Positions 26,583-34,172 of a stretch of DNA of 64,000 nucleotides are shown here, piece after piece. The notes below the pieces were generated by a model that was not told the DNA's origin, searched no databases, and worked only from the letters and a program-made list of their open reading frames with translations. The translations under genes were made by a program, and so were the position numbers. The stretch covers positions 3,906,001-3,970,000 of the forward strand of contig NZ_CP170633.1 of assembly GCF_042932805.1 (NCBI RefSeq), read 5' to 3'. This stretch comes from Ascidiaceihabitans sp029251465. GTDB lineage: Bacteria > Pseudomonadota > Alphaproteobacteria > Rhodobacterales > Rhodobacteraceae. The first letter of the stretch is position 1, and every line of letters begins with the position of its first letter.

Positions 26583-28047
26583 ATGTTTGTGCATCGCGTA
26601 TGGCCTGCGCAACAATCGCGACGCCATCAGAAATGCGGGTTGCAGGGATGGACGAATAGGCCAGTCGGTAGAAGTGTTTTGGACGGTCATCACCGCCGAA
26701 AAACGACTCGCCCGGTTCGATCAAAACACCTTGCTTTTGCAAGGTAGCAGCCAGTTGCACAGTGTCCACATTTTCGGGCGCGCGCATCCAGAATGACGAT
26801 CCACCATAGGCCCCTTGGCCAGCGATTTGCAGGTCATTTTCCGCGATCGCGTTCTGCATGGTTTCGCGACGTTCGTGCAGGGCGGTGCCCATACGACGGA
26901 TCAGCGCGTCGTAGTGGCCTAGCGATAGGAAATACGCGGCGGTGCGTTGGATATGCCCTGGTGGGTGGCGCAGAACCGATGCCCTAAGCGCGCGTGCTTC
27001 TTTGATAAATGGTTCTGAGCCGACCAAGTAACCGAGGCGCAAACCGGGGAATAATGACTTGGAAAAACTGCCCACATAGATCACGCGACCGTCCGTATCG
27101 AGGCTTTTGAGCGCAGGAGACGGCGGTTTCAGGAACGACATTTCGAACTCGTAATCGTCCTCGACAATCAGCGCGTCCATCTCGCGGGCACGGTCCAGCA
27201 AGGCGCGTCTGCGATCCATCGGCATGGTGCCGTTAGTGGGGCATTGATGGCTTGGTGTTGTGAAGATTACGTCAGCGTCGGGGGGGATCGCATCGGGGGG
27301 TAATCCATCCTGATCGACCCGAACGGGTGCCAGATGGCACCGCGACTGAGACAGGATGTCTCGCAATGCGTGATAACAAGGGTCTTCGAACGCGGCTTTG
27401 CGGCGCTGGGTCAACAGCACTTGGGTGGTAAGCCACAGCGCATTTTGCGCGCCAAGCGTGATTAGAATTTGCTCGGGACGGGCCGAAATTCCACGCCGCG
27501 GCAAGGTGTGGCGAGCAATAAATTCGATCAGCTGCGGGTCGTCTTGATCATAGTAATCCGTGGTCAGCGGGGTGAAATCGCGCTGGCCTAAAGCTTGCAA
27601 CGCACACAGGCGCCAGTTGGCGTGATCGAACAATGTCGGGTCGGCTTGGCCGTAGATAAACGGGTATTTGTACTGTGCCCAGTCCTGCGGTTTGCTGGGG
27701 GTTTGCCCACCGGAATAACGGTTGCCAATTGCGCGCGTCCAATCGACGGCGTCAGGGCCGGACGGGGCCGGTTTGAACGCGGGCGGGGCAGGGGCGTTGC
27801 GCGACACGTAGTAGCCTGAGCGCCCGCGCGAGGTCAGATAGTCGTTCGACAACAGCTCTGTATAGGCCAGCGTCACGGTGATGCGACTGACGCCCAAGTG
27901 CAGCGCCAATTTGCGGGTCGAGGGCAACTTTTCTCCGCTTTGGAAACGACCTGACAGAATCCCTTGGGCAATCATCTGCTGGATCTGGCTTTGCAGGGTT
28001 CCTTGATGATCCGGGTGCAGAAAGAATGTTTCGACGGGTAGAGCCAT
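26563..28047 (-). CDS. tauR: TauR, MocR/GntR-type regulator of taurine catabolism
   Basis: In this 494-residue protein the N-terminal winged helix (about 15-85) includes IQQMIAQGILSGRFQSGEKL and LHLGVSRITVTLAYTELL. Residues 110-490 are a class I aminotransferase-like domain with the PLP lysine in VGSFSKSLFPGLRLGY. TauR activates taurine genes in response to taurine, probably as a PLP adduct. It lies between xsc, same strand, and the islet that separates it from tpa. Its 3' end overlaps the putative xsc operator. The name rests on family and context. Confidence 0.9.
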   Translation of the reverse strand: MALPVETFFLHPDHQGTLQSQIQQMIAQGILSGRFQSGEKLPSTRKLALHLGVSRITVTLAYTELLSNDYLTSRGRSGYYVSRNAPAPPAFKPAPSGPDAVDWTRAIGNRYSGGQTPSKPQDWAQYKYPFIYGQADPTLFDHANWRLCALQALGQRDFTPLTTDYYDQDDPQLIEFIARHTLPRRGISARPEQILITLGAQNALWLTTQVLLTQRRKAAFEDPCYHALRDILSQSRCHLAPVRVDQDGLPPDAIPPDADVIFTTPSHQCPTNGTMPMDRRRALLDRAREMDALIVEDDYEFEMSFLKPPSPALKSLDTDGRVIYVGSFSKSLFPGLRLGYLVGSEPFIKEARALRASVLRHPPGHIQRTAAYFLSLGHYDALIRRMGTALHERRETMQNAIAENDLQIAGQGAYGGSSFWMRAPENVDTVQLAATLQKQGVLIEPGESFFGGDDRPKHFYRLAYSSIPATRISDGVAIVAQAIRDAQTSGAIRK

Positions 28048-28570
28048 AACGGGCGTATACTTTGGATATATTGGGTTTGCAAACTGGACTTATAACCAGA
28101 TGAAAACGCAGGGAAATTCCTGACAGTGGAATTACCCTAGCACACATTAATTGAGACCGCACGTCTCAATTTCTATAAAAATGGTAATATTTTCAATCCG
28201 TGCGGGCGATTAACGGGCCCCTTGGCATCCGAGAATACCTGATATTGTGGGTAAAGTGCGCAGATTCAGGCCGAATGTGTACACTTCTGACCGGAGCAAA
28301 AGGCCGAAATCCAGCCGAAAATAGACAACTGTACAGTTTGGGGCGAAATCTGTGCTGGTCTTCTTTGGTCGACCATCCGGTTGCCGGAAAAAGCAGGAAA
28401 ATGGTTAAGCTGGCGCTTTTGTCGCAGGGCGGCGCGTAAATACGCATCCGCACCATATTTGTGCAACGCGGGTTTGCCTGGTGCCCGAAAATCGGCGTCA
28501 CTGCCGTATAAGTAACAAAGTAATTGAAGCATGAATAATAAAGTAATTGATACACGTAGCGTCGGACTGG
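28048..28570. promoter_or_regulatory. Intergenic region with tauR promoter and palindromes
   Basis: This 523-bp non-coding stretch lies between tauR (minus) and the methyltransferase gene (plus). No open frame here resembles a protein. It holds an imperfect TauR-like repeat at 28062-28093, a palindromic core GTGTACAC at 28275-28282 and a perfect 12-bp palindrome AACTGTACAGTT at 28327-28338. The two GTAC-centred palindromes are 54 bp apart centre to centre. Confidence 0.45.
28062..28093 (+). promoter_or_regulatory. Weaker TauR-like repeat upstream of tauR
   Basis: CTGGACTTAT at 28084-28093 matches nine of ten positions of the CTGGACYTAA consensus as I recall it. TTGGATATAT at 28062-28071 is a poor partner, 12 nt away. 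The site lies 15-46 bp upstream of tauR but is oriented towards the plus strand, as it would be if tpa or tauABC had once been divergent from tauR. Function is inferred. Confidence 0.45.
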
Positions 28571-29335
28571 ATGTTTCGCTTGGGCCGGTTAGATGTGTGT
28601 GCGGGCAATTCCGGCCCTGCGCAGATTGCCTACACGGACCGGTTGTTCAAACTGTTGCCTGATAAACCTTGCCGTATTCTGGATATCGGAGGCGGCGCTG
28701 GTGAGACGGCGCGCAAGTTGATTGCGCTTGGTCATCAGGTCGAGATCGTCATTCCCAGTGCCTTTCTTGCCGGGCGGTGCCGCGAAAATGCGCCGGAGGC
28801 GATCATTCACGAGGCCACGTTTGAAGAGGCGGATGTGCAGGGTGTTTTTGACGTCTGCCTGTTTTCCGAAAGCTACCAATATATTCCGCTGGATTGGGGG
28901 CTTTCGAAATGCCTCACCCTGCTGGCGGCGCACGGGTGCATCGTGATCTCTGACTGTTTTCGATGCGAGAGCTATGCGCCTGACAATGTTCTATCTACTG
29001 TTGGCGGTGGTCATCCGATTTTGGACTTCCGCGATCTGCTGAAAACGACGCCGGTTTCAATCACGCACGAAGAAGATATGACAACGCAGGTGGCCCCGTC
29101 TGTCGAAATTGAACAAGGGCTGTTCAATGTTGTGGGCTATGCCGGACAACGGATCGATGGCGCGCTGGAGTATAAACGGCCGTGGTTGCGTCGAGTGATC
29201 CACTGGGTTTTGCGCCGCTTTATGAACGACCGTAAGTGGGCGCGACTGGATCGGCGGTTTAATCAACAGACCCGAAACGCCGAGGTTTTTGCAGCTAACA
29301 ATACCTATCTGATGATGGTGTTGGAACGGGTCTAG
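28571..29335 (+). CDS. Class I SAM-dependent methyltransferase
   Basis: The protein has about 254 residues from ATG 28571 (MFRLGRLDVCAGNSGPAQIA); a TTG at 28547 in the same frame is an alternative start. SAM motif I is CRILDIGGGAGETARKL, followed by the acidic strand end and VFDVCLFSESYQYIPLDWGL, as in small-molecule methyltransferases. The C-terminal third is rich in Arg and Trp and may be membrane-proximal. The substrate is unknown. It sits in an islet between tauR and tpa and has no clear link to taurine. A short open frame starting ATG 28531 in another frame reads plausibly into it, so a frameshift near 28580 is possible. Confidence 0.68.
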   Translation: MFRLGRLDVCAGNSGPAQIAYTDRLFKLLPDKPCRILDIGGGAGETARKLIALGHQVEIVIPSAFLAGRCRENAPEAIIHEATFEEADVQGVFDVCLFSESYQYIPLDWGLSKCLTLLAAHGCIVISDCFRCESYAPDNVLSTVGGGHPILDFRDLLKTTPVSITHEEDMTTQVAPSVEIEQGLFNVVGYAGQRIDGALEYKRPWLRRVIHWVLRRFMNDRKWARLDRRFNQQTRNAEVFAANNTYLMMVLERV

Positions 29336-29745
29336 CCCAGCGGCTGCTCCTTGTTCTGGGCGAGTTGAAGTGCATTTATGAATGGCAGCTTCGAGCCCAA
29401 AATTCACGATTCTTCACGCTGAACTTCTGCTTGCATTTAGGTATAAATTAGATCGTACTAATCTATCGAAATTATCGCACAAAAATTACGCTTGTAATCA
29501 ATTTGGCGTAGGCAATTTCTGTACAGCCTTTTGGGGTGTGTCAAACGTCATGCTGGCCAGAGGATCGTACAAAGGTGTTAGCATCGGTTCGATGAATTGA
29601 AGTCATGAAGAAATTTATCGACACGTAAGCAGGCATCATTTACTGGTTAACGAGAGGCCAATTATAGGGGCCCGGCGGGTTGGTCCCACACCATGATTTT
29701 CATAGAGCATATTGTATCTAGATTTACCTTCAGGAGAAATATTCA
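29336..29745. other. A+T-rich non-coding stretch of the islet
   Basis: This 410-bp interval between the methyltransferase and the secreted-protein gene is visibly richer in A and T than the flanking genes (for example around 29430-29520). A 72-codon open frame at 29382 has no recognisable features and no good ribosome binding site. No insertion-sequence ends, tRNA or strong hairpins were seen. The last 20 bases hold the AGGAG that serves the next gene. Confidence 0.5.
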
Positions 29746-30255
29746 GTGTTTAGAGCCTATTTTTTGAGAGCGTCATTTTTAGCGTTCCTAGCGTTGTTCA
29801 CCACACCTGCATGGGCGAGTTCGTATCTAATTGTTTGGGTTCATAACAACACCGGAGCCGCTAGAACATTGCAGCTCATCCCCGGGCATTGCTATACCGG
29901 AGAGCACGCGAACGAAACCTTCACAATTCAGCCAAATGGAAAATTTCATATAGGCGTACAGCGCGACCAAGGCTCTAGGTGTGATGGAGACCAAGGCGTA
30001 TTTTACCTGAAGTATATGGATGGACCAGACAAGGATTGGCTTCTACGGTATGATTTCAGCAACAATGGTTGGCTTTCCAGCAACCAGGGCACCTCGTGTA
30101 AGGCGGTAGGCGATTGTGACGATCGTTATACGCATTCCTCGGACAGTGTTTGTGGCGGTGCTTTTACCACGAATGAATCGGTGAAATACGATTGGACGAG
30201 TTCTAATGTAGAGACTTATCAATTCTATATATTTCCTATGTGTGTCGACTGGTAA
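29746..30255 (+). CDS. Secreted six-cysteine protein of unknown function
   Basis: This 169-residue protein is read from a GTG start preceded by AGGAGAAATATTCA. A signal peptide (LRASFLAFLALFTTPAWAS, cleavage near residue 25) precedes a mature domain of about 145 residues with six cysteines at roughly 49, 79, 118, 124, 136 and 165. The domain is rich in Asp, Asn, Trp and Tyr and looks beta-rich (YLIVWVHNNTGAARTLQLIP). The HNNTG opening recalls small beta-sandwich toxins or lectins such as aegerolysin-like folds, but this is only a resemblance. Base composition is more A+T-rich than its neighbours, suggesting transfer. No function is assigned. Confidence 0.68.
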   Translation: MFRAYFLRASFLAFLALFTTPAWASSYLIVWVHNNTGAARTLQLIPGHCYTGEHANETFTIQPNGKFHIGVQRDQGSRCDGDQGVFYLKYMDGPDKDWLLRYDFSNNGWLSSNQGTSCKAVGDCDDRYTHSSDSVCGGAFTTNESVKYDWTSSNVETYQFYIFPMCVDW

Positions 30256-30394
30256 TTCGGACAACTTTAGTGAGCCGGAACGAAGCTGCGTGTCAGGTGT
30301 CTTTGTTTGATTTGGACGAAGAGACAACTCGTGTTGTGGTATCCGCACGACCAAAGGCAACTTTGTCCGCATGGCAGACATTCCCACGCCACAA

Positions 30395-30422
30395 AAAAGG
30401 CGGACCCGAAGGCCCGCCTTTT
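30395..30422. terminator. Bidirectional intrinsic terminator at the end of tpa and the islet
   Basis: AAAAGGCGG and CCGCCTTTT form a 9-bp perfect stem around ACCCGAAGGC, with A/T tracts giving a U-tail in either direction. It lies 22 bp past the tpa stop on the minus strand and 140 bp past the secreted-protein gene on the plus strand. Confidence 0.82.
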
Positions 30423-30443
30423 CGGATCGTGGTGTCTTAGCGT

Positions 30444-31838
30444 TTAGCCAAATACGCGACCCAATGCGTTGTCGACGGCGCCGACGATTTGGTCGATGTC
30501 GTCTTTGGTCGCGATCAAAGCTGGCGAGAAGCACAGCGTGTTGTTTTGACCGGGCAACGAGCGGTTGGTGGCCCCGATGATGACTGCGTTTTTCATGCAA
30601 TCGCCAACGACGGCTTTGACCAGATTTTCGTCCGCTGCTTCGCGGGTGACGCGGTCTTTGACCAGCTCAACACCAAGGAACAAGCCCTTGCCGCGCACGT
30701 CGCCAACGACGGCGTGTTTGTCGGACAAAGCGTGCAGTTGATCCAGCATGTAGTCGCCCATCGCGGTGCAGTTTTCGAGCAAACCTTCGTCTTCGATGAT
30801 CCGCATGTTTTCGATCGCCGCTGCTGGGCCAGCCGTGCAGCCGCCGAACGTTGAAATATCGCGGAAGTAGCTGAGGTGGTCAGAGGCGTTGTCTTTGAAC
30901 ATGTCGAAAACGGCGTTTGTGGTGACGAGGCACGAGATTGCCGCGTAGCCGGACGCCACACCTTTGGCCATCGACACCATGTCTGGCTGGATGCCGTAGT
31001 GCTGGTAGCCGAACCATGTGCCGGTGCGACCGACGCCGCAGACGACTTCGTCGATGTGCAGCAGGATGTCGTATTTTTTGCAGATTTCCTGGACGCGTGG
31101 CCAGTAGCCCTCGGGGGCCTCGATCACGCCGCCGCCAGCTGTCACTGGTTCTAGGCACAGCGCGCCAACAGTGTCAGCGCCTTCGCGCAAGATGATCTCT
31201 TCGATCTGGTTGGCGGCCCATTCGCCGTAGTTCTGTTCTGGTGCGCCGGCTTGTTCGTGCTTGCGGTATTCCAGGCAGTGCGGGATGCGCACAAAACCCG
31301 GTGTGAAGGGGCCGTATTGTGCGTTGCGTTCGTCTTGGCCACCGGCTGACAGGCAGGCGATTGTGGTGCCGTGGTAGTCGCGGTCACGGTACAGGATCTT
31401 GTGCTTTTTGCCGCCGTATTTGTTGTGTGCGATCTGGCGCACCATTTTAAAGGCTTTTTCGTTCGCCTCGGAACCGGAGTTTGCGTAGTAGACGCGGTCC
31501 AGGCCCGGCATTTTGGAAACCAGTTTTTCAGCAAATAGCGCGCCCGGGATCGTGCCTGCGGTGCCGCCAAAGAAGTTCATCTTAACAATGGCATCGCGCA
31601 CGGCGTCGCCCATTGATTCGCGGCCGTAGCCAACGTTGACTGTCCACACGCCACCGGCGACGGCGTCGATGTGCTCAATACCTTTTTGGTCCCAAACGCG
31701 CAGGCCTTTGCCCTCAACGATGATCTTGGGATCAGCGCCGGTGAAAAACTGTTCGTGCTGCGTCAGGTGATGCCACACATTCGCGCGGTCGGCTTCGACA
31801 ACGCGGCTGATATCGTTTTCGTTAAATGTGCCGTCCAT
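30444..31838 (-). CDS. tpa: Taurine-pyruvate aminotransferase
   Basis: This 464-residue class III PLP aminotransferase has the cofactor lysine in MAKGVASGYAAISCLV, the PLP phosphate loop region YYANSGSEANEKAFKMVRQ, and the metal-free Asp in LLHIDEVVCGVGRTG. It transfers the amino group of taurine to pyruvate, giving sulfoacetaldehyde and alanine. Its placement opposite tauABC, together with xsc nearby, supports tpa over other omega-transaminases. A candidate TauR operator lies 93-125 bp upstream. The alanine formed could be recycled by the alanine dehydrogenase at 62.8 kb. Confidence 0.94.
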   Translation of the reverse strand: MDGTFNENDISRVVEADRANVWHHLTQHEQFFTGADPKIIVEGKGLRVWDQKGIEHIDAVAGGVWTVNVGYGRESMGDAVRDAIVKMNFFGGTAGTIPGALFAEKLVSKMPGLDRVYYANSGSEANEKAFKMVRQIAHNKYGGKKHKILYRDRDYHGTTIACLSAGGQDERNAQYGPFTPGFVRIPHCLEYRKHEQAGAPEQNYGEWAANQIEEIILREGADTVGALCLEPVTAGGGVIEAPEGYWPRVQEICKKYDILLHIDEVVCGVGRTGTWFGYQHYGIQPDMVSMAKGVASGYAAISCLVTTNAVFDMFKDNASDHLSYFRDISTFGGCTAGPAAAIENMRIIEDEGLLENCTAMGDYMLDQLHALSDKHAVVGDVRGKGLFLGVELVKDRVTREAADENLVKAVVGDCMKNAVIIGATNRSLPGQNNTLCFSPALIATKDDIDQIVGAVDNALGRVFG

Positions 31839-32238
31839 GGTCGGTGCTCCAGTATTTTGTGGAATATCAGTGAATTGAGGGCGGATTCAGCCCGTCTTGA
31901 GGTTAGATGACTGAAAAAGCGGCGATTCCGATAGGGCCAGTTGATTTCATCATATAGCGCCAAAATGCAGGGCCTGTCAGCGGATTTGATGGGGGCACGC
32001 GGAAAAAAGCGCAATATAACAACGACGCTACGTCGTTTTCGGTGTTTGAAAGTGGCGTGTATGTGAAATTTGGTTTTTGTAAATTGCGTTAAAAACCGTT
32101 GATCCTGATCTGAATATCGGTTCGGATCGGCGCAGCGTTGCAGCCCGTCTTGTTATTCGGGACGCACATGCGCATGGTGAATGTTCACCTAAGCTAAAAC
32201 GAGCGCCACACAATGTGGTGCCAACACGGGAGAGACGA
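31839..32238. promoter_or_regulatory. Divergent tpa/tauA control region
   Basis: This 400-bp non-coding interval contains the candidate TauR operator for tpa at 31931-31963. Three further dyads lie towards tauA: AACGACG-CTA-CGTCGTT at 32021-32037, GGTGAA-TG-TTCACC at 32176-32189, and GCGCCACA-CAA-TGTGGTGC at 32203-32221 (one G-T pair). The last is directly upstream of the tauA ribosome binding site and would form a hairpin in the mRNA leader. No open frame is supported. Confidence 0.6.
31931..31963 (-). promoter_or_regulatory. Candidate TauR operator upstream of tpa (direct repeat, 13-nt spacer)
   Basis: Read on the minus strand, TTGGCGCTAT (31963-31954), 13 nt, then CTGGCCCTAT (31940-31931). 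Spacing and half-site pattern match the repeat upstream of xsc, giving a joint pattern YTGGnGCTAT-N13-CTGGnCCTAW. It lies 93-125 bp upstream of the tpa start, the usual position for an activator. Confidence 0.7.
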
Positions 32239-33237
32239 ATGACTTTCAAGACAAAATTGATGGGTGCAGCAGCATCAATCGCAATGATCGCAGGCGCACA
32301 AGCGGCATCCGCAGATGGCCACGGCGAAATCACTGTCGGCTATTTCCTTGAGTGGCCAATGCCAATGTTGGCCTCCAAAGCCTCCGGCGCATACGACGAA
32401 GCACTGGGCATGACAGTAAACTGGGTTTCCTTTGAAACCGGTACAGCAATGTCCGCAGCCATGGCATCCGGCGACGTTCAGTTGTCCGTATCCCAAGGTG
32501 TTCCACCGTTCGTAGTTGCAGCCTCCGGCGGCCAAGACATCCAAGTTCTGGACGTTGCGGTTTCCTACTCTGACAACGACAACTGCGTAATCGCAGCTGG
32601 CCTTGAAATCGACGCAGACTCTGCTGGCGAATTGGCCGGCAAAAAAGTTGCGGTTCCTTTGGGCACAGCGGCTCACTACGGTTTCTTGCGTCAAATGGAC
32701 CACTTCGGTGTTGCCCTTGATTCACTGACAATCGTTGACATGGCACCACCAGAAGGTGCGGCAGCACTGGGCCAAGGCGCAGTTGATTTTGCTTGTGGTT
32801 ACGGTGGCGGTCTGACGTCCATGCGCGAGCACGGCAACACATTGCTGACAGGCGCCGAAAAAGAAGCCTTGGGCATCTTGGTGTTTGACGTAACATCCGG
32901 TCCAGCGGGCTATGTTGCTGAAAATGGCGACGTTGTGTCCAAATTCTTGGCCGTGACTGCTGCTGCCAACGCCGAATGGAATTCCAACCCGAACGACGAC
33001 ATGCTGGCCGTTATCGCCGAGCAAGCCGGTATGGATCTGGAAGCTGCACGTGGCGCGATCTCCACGATGAAGTTCCCATCCGTTGACGAGCAACTGTCCG
33101 AAGTATGGTTGGGCGGCAACGCTGCGACATTCATGAAAGGCGTTGCAGACGTCTTTGTAACTGCTGGTTCCATCGATTCATCTTTGGACAGCTACGAGGG
33201 TGCGGTTAACGCAGGTCCTTTGGCTGCAACCAAGTAA
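32239..33237 (+). CDS. tauA: Taurine ABC transporter substrate-binding protein
   Basis: The protein has 332 residues from ATG 32239 (after GGGAGAGACGA). A Sec signal peptide ends around residue 24 (AGAQAASA). The mature protein is a type II periplasmic binding protein of the TauA/SsuA/NitT group, with GYFLEWPMPMLASK at the start and VPLGTAAHYGFLRQM in the hinge region. It captures taurine and delivers it to TauBC. Strong codon bias and the terminator after the gene suggest high expression relative to tauBC. Confidence 0.94.
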   Translation: MTFKTKLMGAAASIAMIAGAQAASADGHGEITVGYFLEWPMPMLASKASGAYDEALGMTVNWVSFETGTAMSAAMASGDVQLSVSQGVPPFVVAASGGQDIQVLDVAVSYSDNDNCVIAAGLEIDADSAGELAGKKVAVPLGTAAHYGFLRQMDHFGVALDSLTIVDMAPPEGAAALGQGAVDFACGYGGGLTSMREHGNTLLTGAEKEALGILVFDVTSGPAGYVAENGDVVSKFLAVTAAANAEWNSNPNDDMLAVIAEQAGMDLEAARGAISTMKFPSVDEQLSEVWLGGNAATFMKGVADVFVTAGSIDSSLDSYEGAVNAGPLAATK

Positions 33238-33252
33238 GTTACTGAGTGCTTC

Positions 33253-33287
33253 GGGGTTCGGCGCAAAATCGCGCCGGACCCCTTTTT
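33253..33287 (+). terminator. Strong intrinsic terminator between tauA and tauB
   Basis: GGGGTTCGGCGC pairs fully with GCGCCGGACCCC (one T-G pair) around AAAATC, followed by TTTTT. It begins 15 bp after the tauA stop. It would let most transcripts end after tauA while a fraction continue into tauBC, giving excess binding protein. Confidence 0.88.
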
Positions 33288-33365
33288 GATTAGAATGAGA
33301 AATCGAAAAAACGGGGAATACCCTGTATCATCTGCCTAATTTACGGCAACCGACAGGTGGGAAAC

Positions 33366-34172
33366 ATGTCCGGACTATCAATCGAAAAACTCTCAATGCG
33401 TTTTGATCTGCCTGGCGGCGGATCGGTTCAGGCATTGAAAGACATCACGCTCGACCTCAAAGCAGGCGAGTTGATGAGCGTGCTGGGGCCATCGGGCTGC
33501 GGTAAAACAACATTGCTGAACATCGTTGCGGGCTTTTTGGCCCCGACCGAAGGCCAGATGGTTTTGAACGGTGACGTGATCCAAGGCCCTGACGCGCATC
33601 GCGGCATGGTGTTCCAACAAGGCGCTTTGTTTGAGTGGATGTCGGTGCGTGACAACGTCGGCTTTGGTCCCTCGATGAAGGGCATGCCCAAAGGCGACAA
33701 AGCCGAGGTCGTGGATCACCTGCTGGACGTTGTTGGCCTGCAAGATTTCAAAGAAAAAGCCGTCTATGAATTGTCCGGCGGGATGCAGCAGCGTGTGGCT
33801 TTGGCCCGTTGTCTGGCCAATGACCCGGACGTGATTTTGATGGACGAACCGCTGGGGGCACTCGACGCGTTGACGCGCGAAAAGATGCAGTCGTTGGTTC
33901 TGAAGCTGTGGAAAGAAACCGGCAAAACGATCATCCTGATCACCCACTCGGTCGACGAGGCATTGTTGCTGGGGGAACGCGTCATCGTTATGGCCCCGCG
34001 CCCGGGACGTATTCACAAAGAATACCGTTTGCCATTCGCTGAAATGGGCGTCGAGGCGGATTTGCGTGAAGTTAAGAAGCATCCAGATTTCGCAGCAAAA
34101 CGCGAAGAAATCCTGAACATGATTTGGGCTATGGAAGAAGAAATTATGGGTACATCGGAGGAAAGCGCATGA
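33366..34172 (+). CDS. tauB: Taurine ABC transporter ATP-binding protein
   Basis: The protein has 268 residues from ATG 33366 (MSGLSIEKLSMRFDLPGGGS) with GGTGGG upstream. Walker A is GPSGCGKTT, the signature ELSGGMQQRVALAR, Walker B VILMDEPLGALDAL, and the switch His lies in LITHSVDEALLLGERV. It powers taurine import with TauAC. The C-terminal tail (LREVKKHPDFAAKREEILNM) is typical of the nitrate/sulfonate/taurine subfamily. It overlaps tauC by 4 bases (ATGA). Confidence 0.95.
   Translation: MSGLSIEKLSMRFDLPGGGSVQALKDITLDLKAGELMSVLGPSGCGKTTLLNIVAGFLAPTEGQMVLNGDVIQGPDAHRGMVFQQGALFEWMSVRDNVGFGPSMKGMPKGDKAEVVDHLLDVVGLQDFKEKAVYELSGGMQQRVALARCLANDPDVILMDEPLGALDALTREKMQSLVLKLWKETGKTIILITHSVDEALLLGERVIVMAPRPGRIHKEYRLPFAEMGVEADLREVKKHPDFAAKREEILNMIWAMEEEIMGTSEESA

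Noticed and set aside
28193..28555. Minus-strand open frame of 120 codons in the tauR leader
   Set aside because: No family, odd composition and location across palindromes; treated as non-coding.
29382..29600. Plus-strand open frame of 72 codons in the A+T-rich islet stretch
   Set aside because: No ribosome binding site or homology pattern.
28048..30394. Insertion sequence or prophage in the islet
   Set aside because: No transposase, integrase, terminal inverted repeats or target-site duplication could be seen.
31964..32238. TauR repeat facing tauA
   Set aside because: No CTGG-type half-site pair with 22-23 bp spacing was found on the plus strand there.
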